Shown piece after piece: positions 8,176 to 16,680 of a stretch of 64,000 nucleotides of DNA. The DNA is from Enterococcus faecalis_A. Lineage in GTDB: Bacteria; Bacillota; Bacilli; Lactobacillales; Enterococcaceae. Within the stretch, counting starts at the first letter, position 1. Each line of letters opens with the position of its first letter. The notes beneath the pieces are model-generated. The model was not told the DNA's origin, did no database searches, and saw only the letters and a program-made list of their open reading frames with translations. Location of the stretch: the NCBI GenBank assembly GCA_051295955.1, contig JBPDWA010000008.1, forward strand, positions 62,001 to 126,000, given 5' to 3'. The position numbers were made by a program, and so were the translations under genes.

Positions 8176-9087
8176 ATGGCAGAAAAAATTCAATTAACGA
8201 AAAAAGATAGATTAGCTGTAGCATGGCGTTCGACCTTTATTCAAGGCTCTTGGAACTACGAACGTATGCAAAATGGTGGTTGGGCCTTCTCAATGATCCC
8301 AGCGATTAAAAAGTTATACAAAACAAAAGAAGAACGTTCCGCAGCTTTAAAACGTCACTTGGAATTCTTTAACACGCACCCATATATTGCTTCACCAATT
8401 TTAGGTGTTACATTAGCCTTGGAAGAAGAACGTGCTAATGGTGCGCCAGTTGATGATGTCGCTATTCAAGGGGTTAAAGTCGGTATGATGGGTCCTCTAG
8501 CCGGTGTCGGTGACCCGGTGTTCTGGTTTACTGTTCGTCCGATGTTAGGCGCTTTAGGCGCTTCATTGGCGTTAGGTGGAAATATCTTAGGGCCAATCTT
8601 ATTCTTCGTTGCTTGGAACTTAATCCGTTGGGCATTTATGTGGTATACTCAGGAATTTGGCTACAAAGCTGGTTCTAAAATCACAGAAGACCTTTCAGGT
8701 GGTTTGTTGCAAGATATTACTAAAGGCGCTTCAATTCTCGGTATGTTTGTTTTAGCGGCTCTCGTACAACGATGGGTATCCATTAAATTCTTACCGGTTG
8801 TCTCTGAAGTAAAATTGGACAAAGGCGCTTATATCGAATGGGATAAATTGCCAGCTGGCGGTGAAGGCATGCATAAAGCCTTTGACCAAGTGAACCAAGG
8901 CTTGTCCTTATCTCCAACAAAAGTAACTACGTTGCAAGATAACTTAGATCAATTGATTCCTGGGTTGGCTGCTTTATTGTTAACGTTCTTATGCATGTGG
9001 TTATTGAAGAAAAAAGTTAGCCCAATTGTTATCATTCTTGGTCTATTCGTAGTCGGTGTAGTTGGACACGTCATCGGCTTACTATAA
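8176..9087 (+). CDS. manN: Mannose/glucose PTS EIID membrane subunit
   Basis: This 303-residue protein partners EIIC. ATG 8176 is chosen because GGAGGAG lies at 8160-8166; the upstream in-frame ATG 8143 lies inside the end of manM and would make the ribosome site part of the coding region. Conserved EIID features are present: WRSTFIQGSWNYERMQNGGW near the N terminus, GVKVGMMGPLAGVGDPVFW in the middle, and hydrophobic C-terminal helices ending GLFVVGVVGHVIGLL. An extra hydrophilic segment (about 210-265) resembles the loop found in the ManN/MptD group that carries glucose and binds class IIa bacteriocins. Confidence 0.94.
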   Translation: MAEKIQLTKKDRLAVAWRSTFIQGSWNYERMQNGGWAFSMIPAIKKLYKTKEERSAALKRHLEFFNTHPYIASPILGVTLALEEERANGAPVDDVAIQGVKVGMMGPLAGVGDPVFWFTVRPMLGALGASLALGGNILGPILFFVAWNLIRWAFMWYTQEFGYKAGSKITEDLSGGLLQDITKGASILGMFVLAALVQRWVSIKFLPVVSEVKLDKGAYIEWDKLPAGGEGMHKAFDQVNQGLSLSPTKVTTLQDNLDQLIPGLAALLLTFLCMWLLKKKVSPIVIILGLFVVGVVGHVIGLL

Positions 9088-9490
9088 AAATAAAACCGCA
9101 AGTTGTAGATAGAGGTTGAGCCGCAAGTAATTAGCTGTAAGTAAGTCCTTCAGTAAAGGACAACGTTCCAGTAAGAAAGTGTGGCTAAGTTTAACGTTCA
9201 TTATCCCGATATTTCATAAAAACAACGATGATGAGCATGTTAAGGCAAACGAGCAAGCTTCTCTTGTTGCGTTGTAAATCTCGCTATTTCGATAATTTTA
9301 AGGAATGGGACATTGTCTATCTGACTTTTGTCCCAGCCTGGTCTATCTGTGGATGGAAGGTGTGGGACAAAACGTTTTGGCGCTTTTGTTCGATACCTTC
9401 TTTTTATGTTAACGGATGGTGTTTAGCGTTGTTTCCCATGAGAAAGGCACGTATAATAAACGTAATGAATGAGGAATGGAGCAAGATAAG
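9088..9490 (+). other. Spacer with TGGGACA hairpins between manN and manO
   Basis: No convincing gene lies here. TGGGACA (9306-9312) can pair with TGTCCCA (9329-9335), and TTTTGTCCCA (9326-9335) can pair with TGGGACAAAA (9363-9372), giving two mutually exclusive hairpins. A short direct repeat GTCTATCTG occurs at both. Such elements are common in enterococcal spacers. Confidence 0.45.
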
Positions 9491-9868
9491 ATGGTAGAAT
9501 CATTAAATACAAAAGTTGATTTAGTTATTGATGCCACGGCCTTTACTGGCCTGACAGATTACGGACAGATTATGATTGGCGATAAAGGATTTGAATTTTA
9601 TAATTCGCGAGACGCCAGAAAATATATTCAAATTCCTTGGGAAGAGGTAGATTACGTTATCGCATCGGTTATGCTTAAGGGAAGATGGATTCCACGTTAT
9701 GCCATTCAAACGAAGCGTAATGGAACATTTACTTTTTCTTCCAAGGAGCCTAAAAAAGTCCTGCGTGCAATTCGTGAATATATAGCACCAGCACGAATGA
9801 TTCAATCGCAAAGCTTCTTTGGTGTAATCAAGCGAGCCTTTCGTTCGATGTTCAAAAAATCTAAATAG
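9491..9868 (+). CDS. manO: ManO / DUF956 family protein
   Basis: This protein of 125 residues belongs to the DUF956 family, which is almost always encoded at the end of mannose PTS operons in lactic acid bacteria and is called ManO. ATG 9491 (MVESLNTKVD) is preferred because GGAG at 9477-9480 sits at good distance; the ATG at 9476 would overlap that site. The chain looks cytoplasmic, with a compact beta-rich N-terminal part and a basic C terminus (KRAFRSMFKKSK). It probably modulates expression or activity of the PTS, but its mechanism is not established. It is separated from manN by 400 bases containing hairpins, so it may be differentially expressed. Confidence 0.85.
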   Translation: MVESLNTKVDLVIDATAFTGLTDYGQIMIGDKGFEFYNSRDARKYIQIPWEEVDYVIASVMLKGRWIPRYAIQTKRNGTFTFSSKEPKKVLRAIREYIAPARMIQSQSFFGVIKRAFRSMFKKSK

Positions 9869-9940
9869 CAGCAATTGACAGAACTTCGCTAGCAATTTTA
9901 GCAAGGCAAAGTCTTTATATTCACTTCGTTATGTTATTGT

Positions 9941-9969
9941 TTGACGTTCAAATTCATTCGCTGTACCAT
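9941..9969 (+). promoter_or_regulatory. Predicted vegetative promoter for the DUF308 gene
   Basis: TTGACG and TACCAT are separated by 17 bases, 41 bases upstream of the ATG at 10011. Confidence 0.5.
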
Positions 9970-10010
9970 GAAGAAGAAGTCATCAATACTGTAGAAAGAA
10001 GTGATTAATC

Positions 10011-10538
10011 ATGAATGAATCTAGTAGACAAGGAACTGATAGGGGTTCACTGATTTTAGGGATTCTCTTTGTACTTACAGCCTTAGTTTCCTTTCAAAAT
10101 CCTGCCGGCAACTTAATTGCTATTGTAGTGGTTTTTGCTATATTTGCTATTATTAAAGGTGTTTTTGAAATTTTTGTACGTAATCGTATGAAAGAGCTGA
10201 CTGGTTATAAAGCTTACGCACCTTTAATTGTCGGTGTGATTGATATTATTGTCGGCGTGTATTTCTTATTTAATTTATCAATTGGCGTGGCAGCTCTGCC
10301 GTTTGTCTTTGCCATTTGGTTTATTTTAGACTCACTTTTTGGGTTGTTTACCTTAGATTTGGCCCGTTCAGTCAGCACCGGGTATTTTTGGTTTACAGCT
10401 ATCATAAATGTGTTAGGGGTTATTTTAGGAATTTTACTATTTTTCAATCCATTATCTTCTGCACTTACGCTAAGCTTTTTAGTAGGTTTTTATTTTATGT
10501 TGTACGGCATTACTCATATTGTTTATGCCTTTCGTTAA
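10011..10538 (+). CDS. HdeD-like DUF308 membrane protein
   Basis: This 175-residue protein has six predicted membrane helices in three pairs, the plan of HdeD/DUF308 proteins. The start has an AGAAAGAAG site. Sequence features include GSLILGILFVLTALVSF at the first helix, the short charged loop FVRNRMKELTGY after the second, and repeated glycine-rich helix ends. HdeD is linked to acid resistance in E. coli, but Gram-positive members have no settled role. It is followed by a hairpin terminator shared with the convergent small gene at 10665-10868, so it is probably a single-gene unit. Confidence 0.75.
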   Translation: MNESSRQGTDRGSLILGILFVLTALVSFQNPAGNLIAIVVVFAIFAIIKGVFEIFVRNRMKELTGYKAYAPLIVGVIDIIVGVYFLFNLSIGVAALPFVFAIWFILDSLFGLFTLDLARSVSTGYFWFTAIINVLGVILGILLFFNPLSSALTLSFLVGFYFMLYGITHIVYAFR

Positions 10539-10562
10539 GCGATCGTCCTAATAAAAAGTTAA

Positions 10563-10605
10563 AGAGCTTGGGAATTCAGTCTTTTTTAGCTGGTTCCCGA
10601 GCTCT
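10563..10605. terminator. Hairpin terminator between convergent membrane-protein genes
   Basis: AGAGCTTGGGAA pairs with TTCCCGAGCTCT (one G-T pair) between the DUF308 gene and the minus-strand gene at 10665. The T-run is short, so efficiency is uncertain. Confidence 0.55.
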
Positions 10606-10664
10606 AAATTTAAATAATCCACGTAATGAAAGCAGTGATTTTGAGATTGTTTATGAAAACTTTA

Positions 10665-10868
10665 TTAGCGATAGTGAGGATTTTGTTGGTTATTGCCGAA
10701 AATGACCCGGACTAACCAGACGATGATTGCAATGGGAATTAAAAATTTAATTGCAAACCATAATAGACTACCGATAATACCTAAAACAATACTTAACAAT
10801 GCACCAGCAACTAAAAAGAAGCCGACAATTAATAAAATATTTACTAGCATAGAGCGTTGATTCAACAT
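10665..10868 (-). CDS. Small hydrophobic membrane protein, unknown function
   Basis: This 67-residue protein is almost entirely two hydrophobic helices (residues about 9-28 and 30-58) followed by a short polar tail ending NNQQNPHYR. Its start has a good GGGAGGA site on the minus strand, 8 bases before the ATG, which supports it as a real gene despite its size. It lies convergent with the DUF308 gene and divergent from the TMEM175-like gene. I do not recognise a family; it resembles small membrane proteins of envelope-stress loci only in composition. It could be a modulator of a neighbouring membrane protein, but nothing in the sequence proves this. Confidence 0.65.
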   Translation of the reverse strand: MLNQRSMLVNILLIVGFFLVAGALLSIVLGIIGSLLWFAIKFLIPIAIIVWLVRVIFGNNQQNPHYR

Positions 10869-11009
10869 AGAACAATCCTCCCATTTCCTTATTCTTTGAA
10901 TAAGTATAGCAAAGATGCTTAAAATAAACCTCGTGCTCTAGACTGATTTTCGGTCTATTTCTGTAAGTTTTGCAAAAATAAGTAACAATTACATAAAAGG
11001 AGCGATAAG

Positions 11010-11585
11010 ATGACCAAAGGGAGATTAGAAGCCTTTACTGATGCGATAATTGCTATCGTGATGACTATTTTAGTATTAGAATTGCATCAGCCGCAAGCAG
11101 ATACTTGGGCGGCACTTTTTGATTTAAGGCAAAAGATTTTGATTTATATTATGAGTTTTGTGATTCTAGCTATTTATTGGCACAACCATCACCATATGTT
11201 TCAATTAGTTAAAAAAGTTAATGGGCGTATTTTATGGGCGAACAGTTTTTTCATATTTGTTTTAACTTTATATCCATTTGCAACTGCATGGGTAGGTGAT
11301 CATTTAGCAAGTCAAGCTCCTGAACTTACATACGGAACAGTCATTTTAGTAGGCAATGTCGTTTATTTGTTCTTAATGAAAGAACTCGTTCGTGCAAATG
11401 GTAAAGAATCATCTTTAGGTCACTTGTTTCAGCGCTATATAAAATCCTATCTATCAATTGGTCTAAATGTGCTTGCTCTTTTATTAGGCTACTTTTTCCA
11501 TCCTTATTTTGTCCTGGTAATCAATGTTATTATTTTAGTTTTGTGGGTGATTCCTGATCGCCGAGTGGAACAGGCAACCTCATGA
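11010..11585 (+). CDS. TMEM175-family (DUF1211) potassium-channel-like membrane protein
   Basis: This 191-residue protein has about six membrane helices. Helix 1 carries RLEAFTDAIIAIVMTILVLEL, matching the bacterial TMEM175 signature (R-x-x-AFxD-x-x-x-AI-x-x-T-x-L-V-L). TMEM175 proteins form potassium-conducting channels built from this helix. The start is set by AAAAGGAG 9 bases before ATG 11010. A YWHNHHHMF segment follows helix 2. The next gene (ubiB-like) begins 78 bases after this stop, so they may be co-transcribed. Channel function is by family. Confidence 0.85.
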   Translation: MTKGRLEAFTDAIIAIVMTILVLELHQPQADTWAALFDLRQKILIYIMSFVILAIYWHNHHHMFQLVKKVNGRILWANSFFIFVLTLYPFATAWVGDHLASQAPELTYGTVILVGNVVYLFLMKELVRANGKESSLGHLFQRYIKSYLSIGLNVLALLLGYFFHPYFVLVINVIILVLWVIPDRRVEQATS

Positions 11586-11662
11586 AGAAAAATACGCAAT
11601 CATCTGAGCATTGGTGCCGGTCTGATGCTTGGCTTTTTACAATAAAAAAAGGAGGGCTGGTT

Positions 11663-13354
11663 ATGACACAAGTATCAACATCGAAAAAAGATACTAAAAA
11701 AAAGAAACAAAAAGGCGGCAGTACGCGTCTACGAGAAATTATCAAAGTCTTTTTTTCCTACAACGTTTTACAAAACTTGGCAAAACAAACACACCCGGAA
11801 AAAGTACGCACAGCTTTTGAACAACTAGGACCAACCTTTATTAAAATCGGACAAATGCTCTCTGTGCGCACAGACATAATGACACCAGCATTCATTGCAG
11901 AAATGCGCAAATTGCAAGATAGCGTGAAAATTGACCCGTTTGAAACAGTTCGGGAAGTCGTTGAAACGGAGCTGGGACAATCTTTGGAGGAAGTTTTTCA
12001 GACTTTTGAAGAAATCCCCTTTGCCTCAGCTTCAATGGGACAAACCCATCAAGCTATTTTAAAAAGCGGAGAACGAGTAGCAGTCAAAGTACAGCACCCA
12101 GGAATTAAAGAAGAAATTCATCTGGACTTATCGCTTTTTGCCAAAGCCTTACCGCTGATGAAATACCTTCCAGAAGCTGCCGTCATCGATCCTAAGGAAA
12201 CATTTCGTGAAGTCAAAAATTCATTGTCAAAAGAATTGGATTGGTTGATTGAAGCTGAAAATGGACAAGAATTCTATCAATTAAATAACAATTGGGAAGT
12301 AATTCGTGTACCGAAGTTTTATCAGCAATACACTACACCAAAATTACTGGTGATGGAGTTTATGGAAGGAATAAGTCTCAAGGAATTTCTCCATGAAGAG
12401 CCACAAAAAGACCAATCGTCAGAAGCGTTTCAATCAACAAAAAAACAGATTGCGGGTTTATTGGTTCGAAACTTTATCAAGCAAATCTTCGATGACGGCT
12501 TTTTCCATGCCGATCCCCATCCGGGTAATTTACTTTTAGATTTTGAATCAGCTATAAGTCAAAAGATGAATGATCCACAATATCAGTTGGTTTTTCTGGA
12601 CTTCGGTATGATGGGCCGTTTGAATCATAATACAATCCAAAAGCTTACTGAAGTGATGGCTTGTTTATATTTAAACCATCCTAAAAAAATTGGTCGGGCG
12701 GTTTTGCGGTTATGTCATCAAGTTGGGCCGGTGGATGAAGCTGTTTTTTTTGAAGAATTGGCCCCGTTATTAGAAAATACTTATGGTGTAGGTTTAGGAG
12801 AAATGAATCTGCAACAATTATTCTTTCAAATTATAAAGATTTGTCGGAAAAATAACTTGCAGGTCCCTCAAGAAGTTACACTATTAGTGAAGGCGATGGC
12901 GACATTTGAAGGTGTTATCCGCCAGTTGGATCCGGAAATTTCACTGGTAAAAATTGCTTCGCTGTTCGCTAAAAAATACGTGACAGAAAAAATGGATTGG
13001 TCATTTGAATTAAAAAAAATTGGGTTGGAATTGTTAGGCTCCGCTTCACAAGCGCCTAAAATCCCTGCGCAAACGGCAGACGTTTTAGATGATCTAGCAA
13101 ATGGTAAAACCAAAATCAATATTGAATTAAAACGACAAAAAGAATGGTTTAGTCAAGCTGAAAATTTAGTGAATCGTTTTGTCATTGGCTTGATTATTTC
13201 AGCGCTGATTATCGGCTCATCATTACTAGTTGCTTTTCATCGTGATGTAGTAGCTGATTTTGCTAATATATTAGGTGTTATCGGCTATGGCTTGGCCCTT
13301 GTGATGATCTTGTTTTTAGTGATTGATAGTTGGCGCAAACGTCGAAAAAAATAA
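11663..13354 (+). CDS. ABC1/UbiB/AarF family atypical kinase-like protein
   Basis: This 563-residue protein has the UbiB fold: KIGQ motif (61-64), the Ala-rich loop ASASMGQ (121-127), the VKVQHPG lysine strand (about 141-147), DPHPGN (about 283) and the metal-binding LDFG (about 312). Two hydrophobic helices close the C terminus (about 500-555). ATG 11663 is chosen because AAAGGAGG lies just upstream; an upstream in-frame ATG at 11582 overlaps the TMEM175-like gene and lacks homology. UbiB proteins act in lipid or quinone metabolism. Many enterococci make demethylmenaquinone, so a quinone link is possible, but a broader lipid-transport role is equally likely. Confidence 0.88.
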   Translation: MTQVSTSKKDTKKKKQKGGSTRLREIIKVFFSYNVLQNLAKQTHPEKVRTAFEQLGPTFIKIGQMLSVRTDIMTPAFIAEMRKLQDSVKIDPFETVREVVETELGQSLEEVFQTFEEIPFASASMGQTHQAILKSGERVAVKVQHPGIKEEIHLDLSLFAKALPLMKYLPEAAVIDPKETFREVKNSLSKELDWLIEAENGQEFYQLNNNWEVIRVPKFYQQYTTPKLLVMEFMEGISLKEFLHEEPQKDQSSEAFQSTKKQIAGLLVRNFIKQIFDDGFFHADPHPGNLLLDFESAISQKMNDPQYQLVFLDFGMMGRLNHNTIQKLTEVMACLYLNHPKKIGRAVLRLCHQVGPVDEAVFFEELAPLLENTYGVGLGEMNLQQLFFQIIKICRKNNLQVPQEVTLLVKAMATFEGVIRQLDPEISLVKIASLFAKKYVTEKMDWSFELKKIGLELLGSASQAPKIPAQTADVLDDLANGKTKINIELKRQKEWFSQAENLVNRFVIGLIISALIIGSSLLVAFHRDVVADFANILGVIGYGLALVMILFLVIDSWRKRRKK

Positions 13355-13400
13355 ATGATTGCTCCTTGTACCTATCAGGTAAACTTAGCATGATAGAGAA

Positions 13401-13437
13401 AAGAGCCGAAAATCAAATGATTTTCAGCTCTTTTTTT
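13401..13437. terminator. Terminator between ubiB-like gene and yfhO
   Basis: AGAGC-CGAAAATCA pairs with TGATTTTC-AGCTCT, followed on the plus strand by a run of seven T. It sits between convergent genes and its T-run overlaps the yfhO stop region. Confidence 0.8.
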
Positions 13438-16045
13438 ATTTCTTTTGCTTCTTAGCAGGCATTACTAAGATTCTCACGTAAAGAATAAAGCTCCCTGTAC
13501 ATAGAACGAATAAAATAGTACCTACTAAGAAACCAGGCGGCAAGTAAGAGAATGTGATCGTATGCTTACCGGCTTTTACCGGAACTGTTAAAAAGGCATT
13601 TTTAAAGGCTTTAGTTGCAACTTTTTTGCCATCAATAGTCACTTGCCAGCCTTTGTCGTAAGGAATAGTCGTCATTAAAACTTGATTTTTTTCAGCTACA
13701 AAAGTACCGGTGGCTTTACGCCCAGATGTTTTTAGTTGAACGCCGTTATCTTGAATGGTTTTTACTGAACGTTCAAAAGCCGGTAAGTTCAAGCCAACAA
13801 CTTTAGGTTCTACAAAGCTGACTGATTTTGTTCCGTAGAAGCTGGCTGTAAAAGTAACAGTTGTCGGTTTTTGATAGTAGCCAAGATTATAATATTGGCC
13901 AGTGATATTAATTTGAGATTTTTGGCTGACCCCATTGACGGTTACCGCAGCACTAGAGCTTTCCAATTGAGCAAAATCTGTTGGAAAAAGGCTCAAATAA
14001 GCTTGTGTATAGGCTGGAATGCTCACCGTAAAAGTAATATCTTTAGAAACATTCGGTTGTAATTCGGTATAAGTGACGCCGGACGTTGTATGTGTAATAG
14101 AAACATTTTTTTCTTGAAGTACAGTCGGCTGATAAAAACGATAATACGAGTCTTTTCGATTTGCCAAAGCATTAAATAGATTGGTTTGACTGCCTAAATT
14201 ATCATTGGCCGGTTGTTTTACTTGATAAATATCCGAGTCGGTCAAAAAGCCTAAAGGCAATGCGTATTTATTTTTATATAGGCTATATTTCCCTGCCGTT
14301 TGTTCCTTTGAAAAACCAAATTTCAATGGATCTTGCTCTGAAATATTGTACTTGATGCCCACTAACGAATCCATTAACAGTGTGTTGTTAGGATAGCGAA
14401 TATTTAAACCAGTTCCTCTTGATCGGAAGCCCAGTTCATTTAAATAAGCAGTTAAATGGCGATTGCGTATGGATGAAAATAAGCTTACTCCGCTATATCC
14501 ATAGTTAATATTATCATTGGTGGAAGCAGGATTAAGGTTTTCTAAGCGGTAAAAGGAATCATTCTCCGCTTTTGTTTTATCAACTAAATACTTGATATCA
14601 GGATAAGGATCTGAGTAAAGACTGCGAGAAGCATAATTCCAATCACCCAAAATCCCAGAAATCATCTCATGCGTATTGATAATCGCTTCGCTGGAAACCA
14701 GCAGTAGCAATAGAATAATCATGTAGTTCATCGATGTTTTTTTCAATTGATAAAAAGCAATACATAGAAAATAAAGAATAAAAAACAAAGCTGTTAGCAA
14801 GAAGGACGTTGTAGTTACGTACGTATAACTTTTAGAACTGTGAACACCTTGTGCAATTGCAAAAATTGCTAAAATAAGAATAATGGTTCCGCTGAGTAAG
14901 CCTAAATCATCTTTTTGAAATTTTTCCCATCCATAGCCGGCCAATAAAACGACCAAGAAAGAGAACAAGAAACTGTAGCGGAATAAAAACATATTTGGCG
15001 CATGCATGCCATGCCAGAATAAGTTAAGCGGTGAAATATAAAAGCTACTAATTAAAATTGCGAAAAGCCCACCGTACAATAGTTTATTGACCAACGGCAC
15101 AGCTTTGGTAACAAAATAAAAGATACAAAAGATGAAAGGTAAAAGACCAACATAGATAAATGGAATCGATCCGTATTTAGTTGTGTCATAAACACCAATC
15201 ATATTTTTCATAATAATATCAAAAAATGCTGTCGCTTCCGTTTTAAAAGCTGTTACTTTTGTCAGCGTTTCGCCATTGGTACGCAAATCCAATATGGCAG
15301 GCAAGACCATAATCATGGAAGCACCACCGGCTAAAAGAGAAGTCGTTACGTAAGTGCCAAGTCGTTGCTTATAATTCCGCCAGTCAGTGAAGGTTCGGGC
15401 GAAATAATAAAGAAAAGAAAATAAGCCAATCATAAAGCCAAAGTAAAAATTAGTGACAAACAACAAAAAGTAACTAACAAACAATAACGTAGGTTTCTTT
15501 TGATCCATCAAACGATGAATGCCTAAAATGACTAGTGGTAAATACATAAAAGCATCCAACCACATAATCAGCTCTGAATGGACGGTAATAAACGACATTA
15601 AAGCATAGGCGATACTTAAAGTCACATGTGACCATTTAGGAATTTTAAAAGTTGCTTGCGCTAAAAACCAAAAACTCAAGCCGATGCTGCCAATTTTTAT
15701 CAGCGTAAGCCAATAGAGAGCATCAGGAATATTCTGATTGTTAAATAACACTACTAAAGGAGTAAATAAACCACCTAAATAATATGAGATCAGTGATAAG
15801 TAATTGAGCCCTAAAGAAGCATTCCAAGTATAAAAAATGCTTTGTTTGCCATGCAGGACATTGTTAAAGCTGGCATGAAAATTCGAAAACTGGGAAAAAG
15901 CATCGCTGGCCAAAACACTGCGGCTGCTGCCAGGATAAATGTTAATACTTAAATATACAATTGCCATAATGAAAAAAGGGATAAAAAAACTGGCGGTCAT
16001 ATATGGCCAGTTAGTTTTAGTAAACTGTACAATCTTTTTTTTCAT
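13436..16045 (-). CDS. yfhO: YfhO family polytopic membrane protein (GT-C glycosyltransferase-like)
   Basis: This 869-residue protein has about twelve to fourteen membrane helices, a large extracellular region (about 470-840) and a final helix. It starts MKKKIVQFTKTNWPYMTASF at ATG 16045 behind GGTGAGG; an in-frame GTG 12 bases upstream is less likely. An acidic/aromatic first outer loop with YPGSSRSVLASDAFSQF is typical of the YfhO family. In B. subtilis and Listeria, YfhO-type proteins move sugar from undecaprenyl-phosphate carriers to teichoic or lipoteichoic acid outside the cell. No CsbB/GtlA partner lies next to it here. The gene stands alone, separated from proBA by the DnaA-box region. 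Confidence 0.85.
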   Translation of the reverse strand: MKKKIVQFTKTNWPYMTASFFIPFFIMAIVYLSINIYPGSSRSVLASDAFSQFSNFHASFNNVLHGKQSIFYTWNASLGLNYLSLISYYLGGLFTPLVVLFNNQNIPDALYWLTLIKIGSIGLSFWFLAQATFKIPKWSHVTLSIAYALMSFITVHSELIMWLDAFMYLPLVILGIHRLMDQKKPTLLFVSYFLLFVTNFYFGFMIGLFSFLYYFARTFTDWRNYKQRLGTYVTTSLLAGGASMIMVLPAILDLRTNGETLTKVTAFKTEATAFFDIIMKNMIGVYDTTKYGSIPFIYVGLLPFIFCIFYFVTKAVPLVNKLLYGGLFAILISSFYISPLNLFWHGMHAPNMFLFRYSFLFSFLVVLLAGYGWEKFQKDDLGLLSGTIILILAIFAIAQGVHSSKSYTYVTTTSFLLTALFFILYFLCIAFYQLKKTSMNYMIILLLLLVSSEAIINTHEMISGILGDWNYASRSLYSDPYPDIKYLVDKTKAENDSFYRLENLNPASTNDNINYGYSGVSLFSSIRNRHLTAYLNELGFRSRGTGLNIRYPNNTLLMDSLVGIKYNISEQDPLKFGFSKEQTAGKYSLYKNKYALPLGFLTDSDIYQVKQPANDNLGSQTNLFNALANRKDSYYRFYQPTVLQEKNVSITHTTSGVTYTELQPNVSKDITFTVSIPAYTQAYLSLFPTDFAQLESSSAAVTVNGVSQKSQINITGQYYNLGYYQKPTTVTFTASFYGTKSVSFVEPKVVGLNLPAFERSVKTIQDNGVQLKTSGRKATGTFVAEKNQVLMTTIPYDKGWQVTIDGKKVATKAFKNAFLTVPVKAGKHTITFSYLPPGFLVGTILFVLCTGSFILYVRILVMPAKKQKK

Positions 16046-16239
16046 AGATAACCTCACCTAATATAATTAATCACTATTATAGTTTATCACACTCTTCAAG
16101 CATTAAACCATTAGAACTAAAAATTCAAAAAAATTTCATGAATAGCAGAAATAAAATAATCACCATCAAGCTAAATATTGATCGCTTTTCGAAGAGCTTA
16201 GTTTCAGAAAAAATGAAAATATAAAATAAGCTATCAGCC

Positions 16240-16645
16240 TGTGGATAACTTTGTGGACAAAAACGTTAAAAAGTCATCCTAGACTTTTTCCACAACGATT
16301 CAGTGAAGCTTATCTGTTAAATAAATAATAGAAAAAATGACAATCCACTTGAAAATCCTTCCATAAATAGAAAACGTATCAAAAAAGAGACGTAAAGGAA
16401 ATAAAAGGGAGTATCATTAAGAACCGCGATAAATCAAGATTTATAATCTGTAATAAGTTAATACTGCTCCAAGTGAAAGATCACTCCATTTAATAAAAGC
16501 AATTGCGCAGGAAAATCGCTTTAACGGTTTTCAAAAATTATCTACTGTGAATAAAATATAAACCGGCTTGTTACTTATGAACAATTTTTGTTTTCTTTTT
16601 GTGGAAAACTATTTGGAAATAAAGAAAAATACCAAGTTATCCACA
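16240..16645. other. Cluster of six DnaA-box matches in a gene-free region
   Basis: The gene-free interval 16046-16680 holds matches to TTWTNCACA or near variants on both strands: 16240-16248 (TTATCCACA, minus), 16252-16260 (TTGTCCACA, minus, one mismatch), 16286-16294 (TTTTCCACA, plus), 16546-16554 (TTATTCACA, minus), 16600-16608 (TTTTCCACA, minus) and 16637-16645 (TTATCCACA, plus). The outer two are perfect boxes in opposite orientation. The surrounding DNA is A/T-rich. Binding and function are inferred. Confidence 0.6.
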
Positions 16646-16680
16646 CATATTTCCTTGATGTTTTTTGAAAATAGTGAATC

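Noticed and set aside
9228..9497. Open frame of 89 codons before manO
   Set aside because: It runs through the TGGGACA hairpin region, lacks a ribosome site and overlaps the manO start in another frame.
16046..16680. Chromosomal origin (oriC)
   Set aside because: DnaA boxes are present, but dnaA/dnaN are not adjacent and no clear unwinding element or DnaA-trio array was seen; a secondary DnaA-box cluster is the safer reading.
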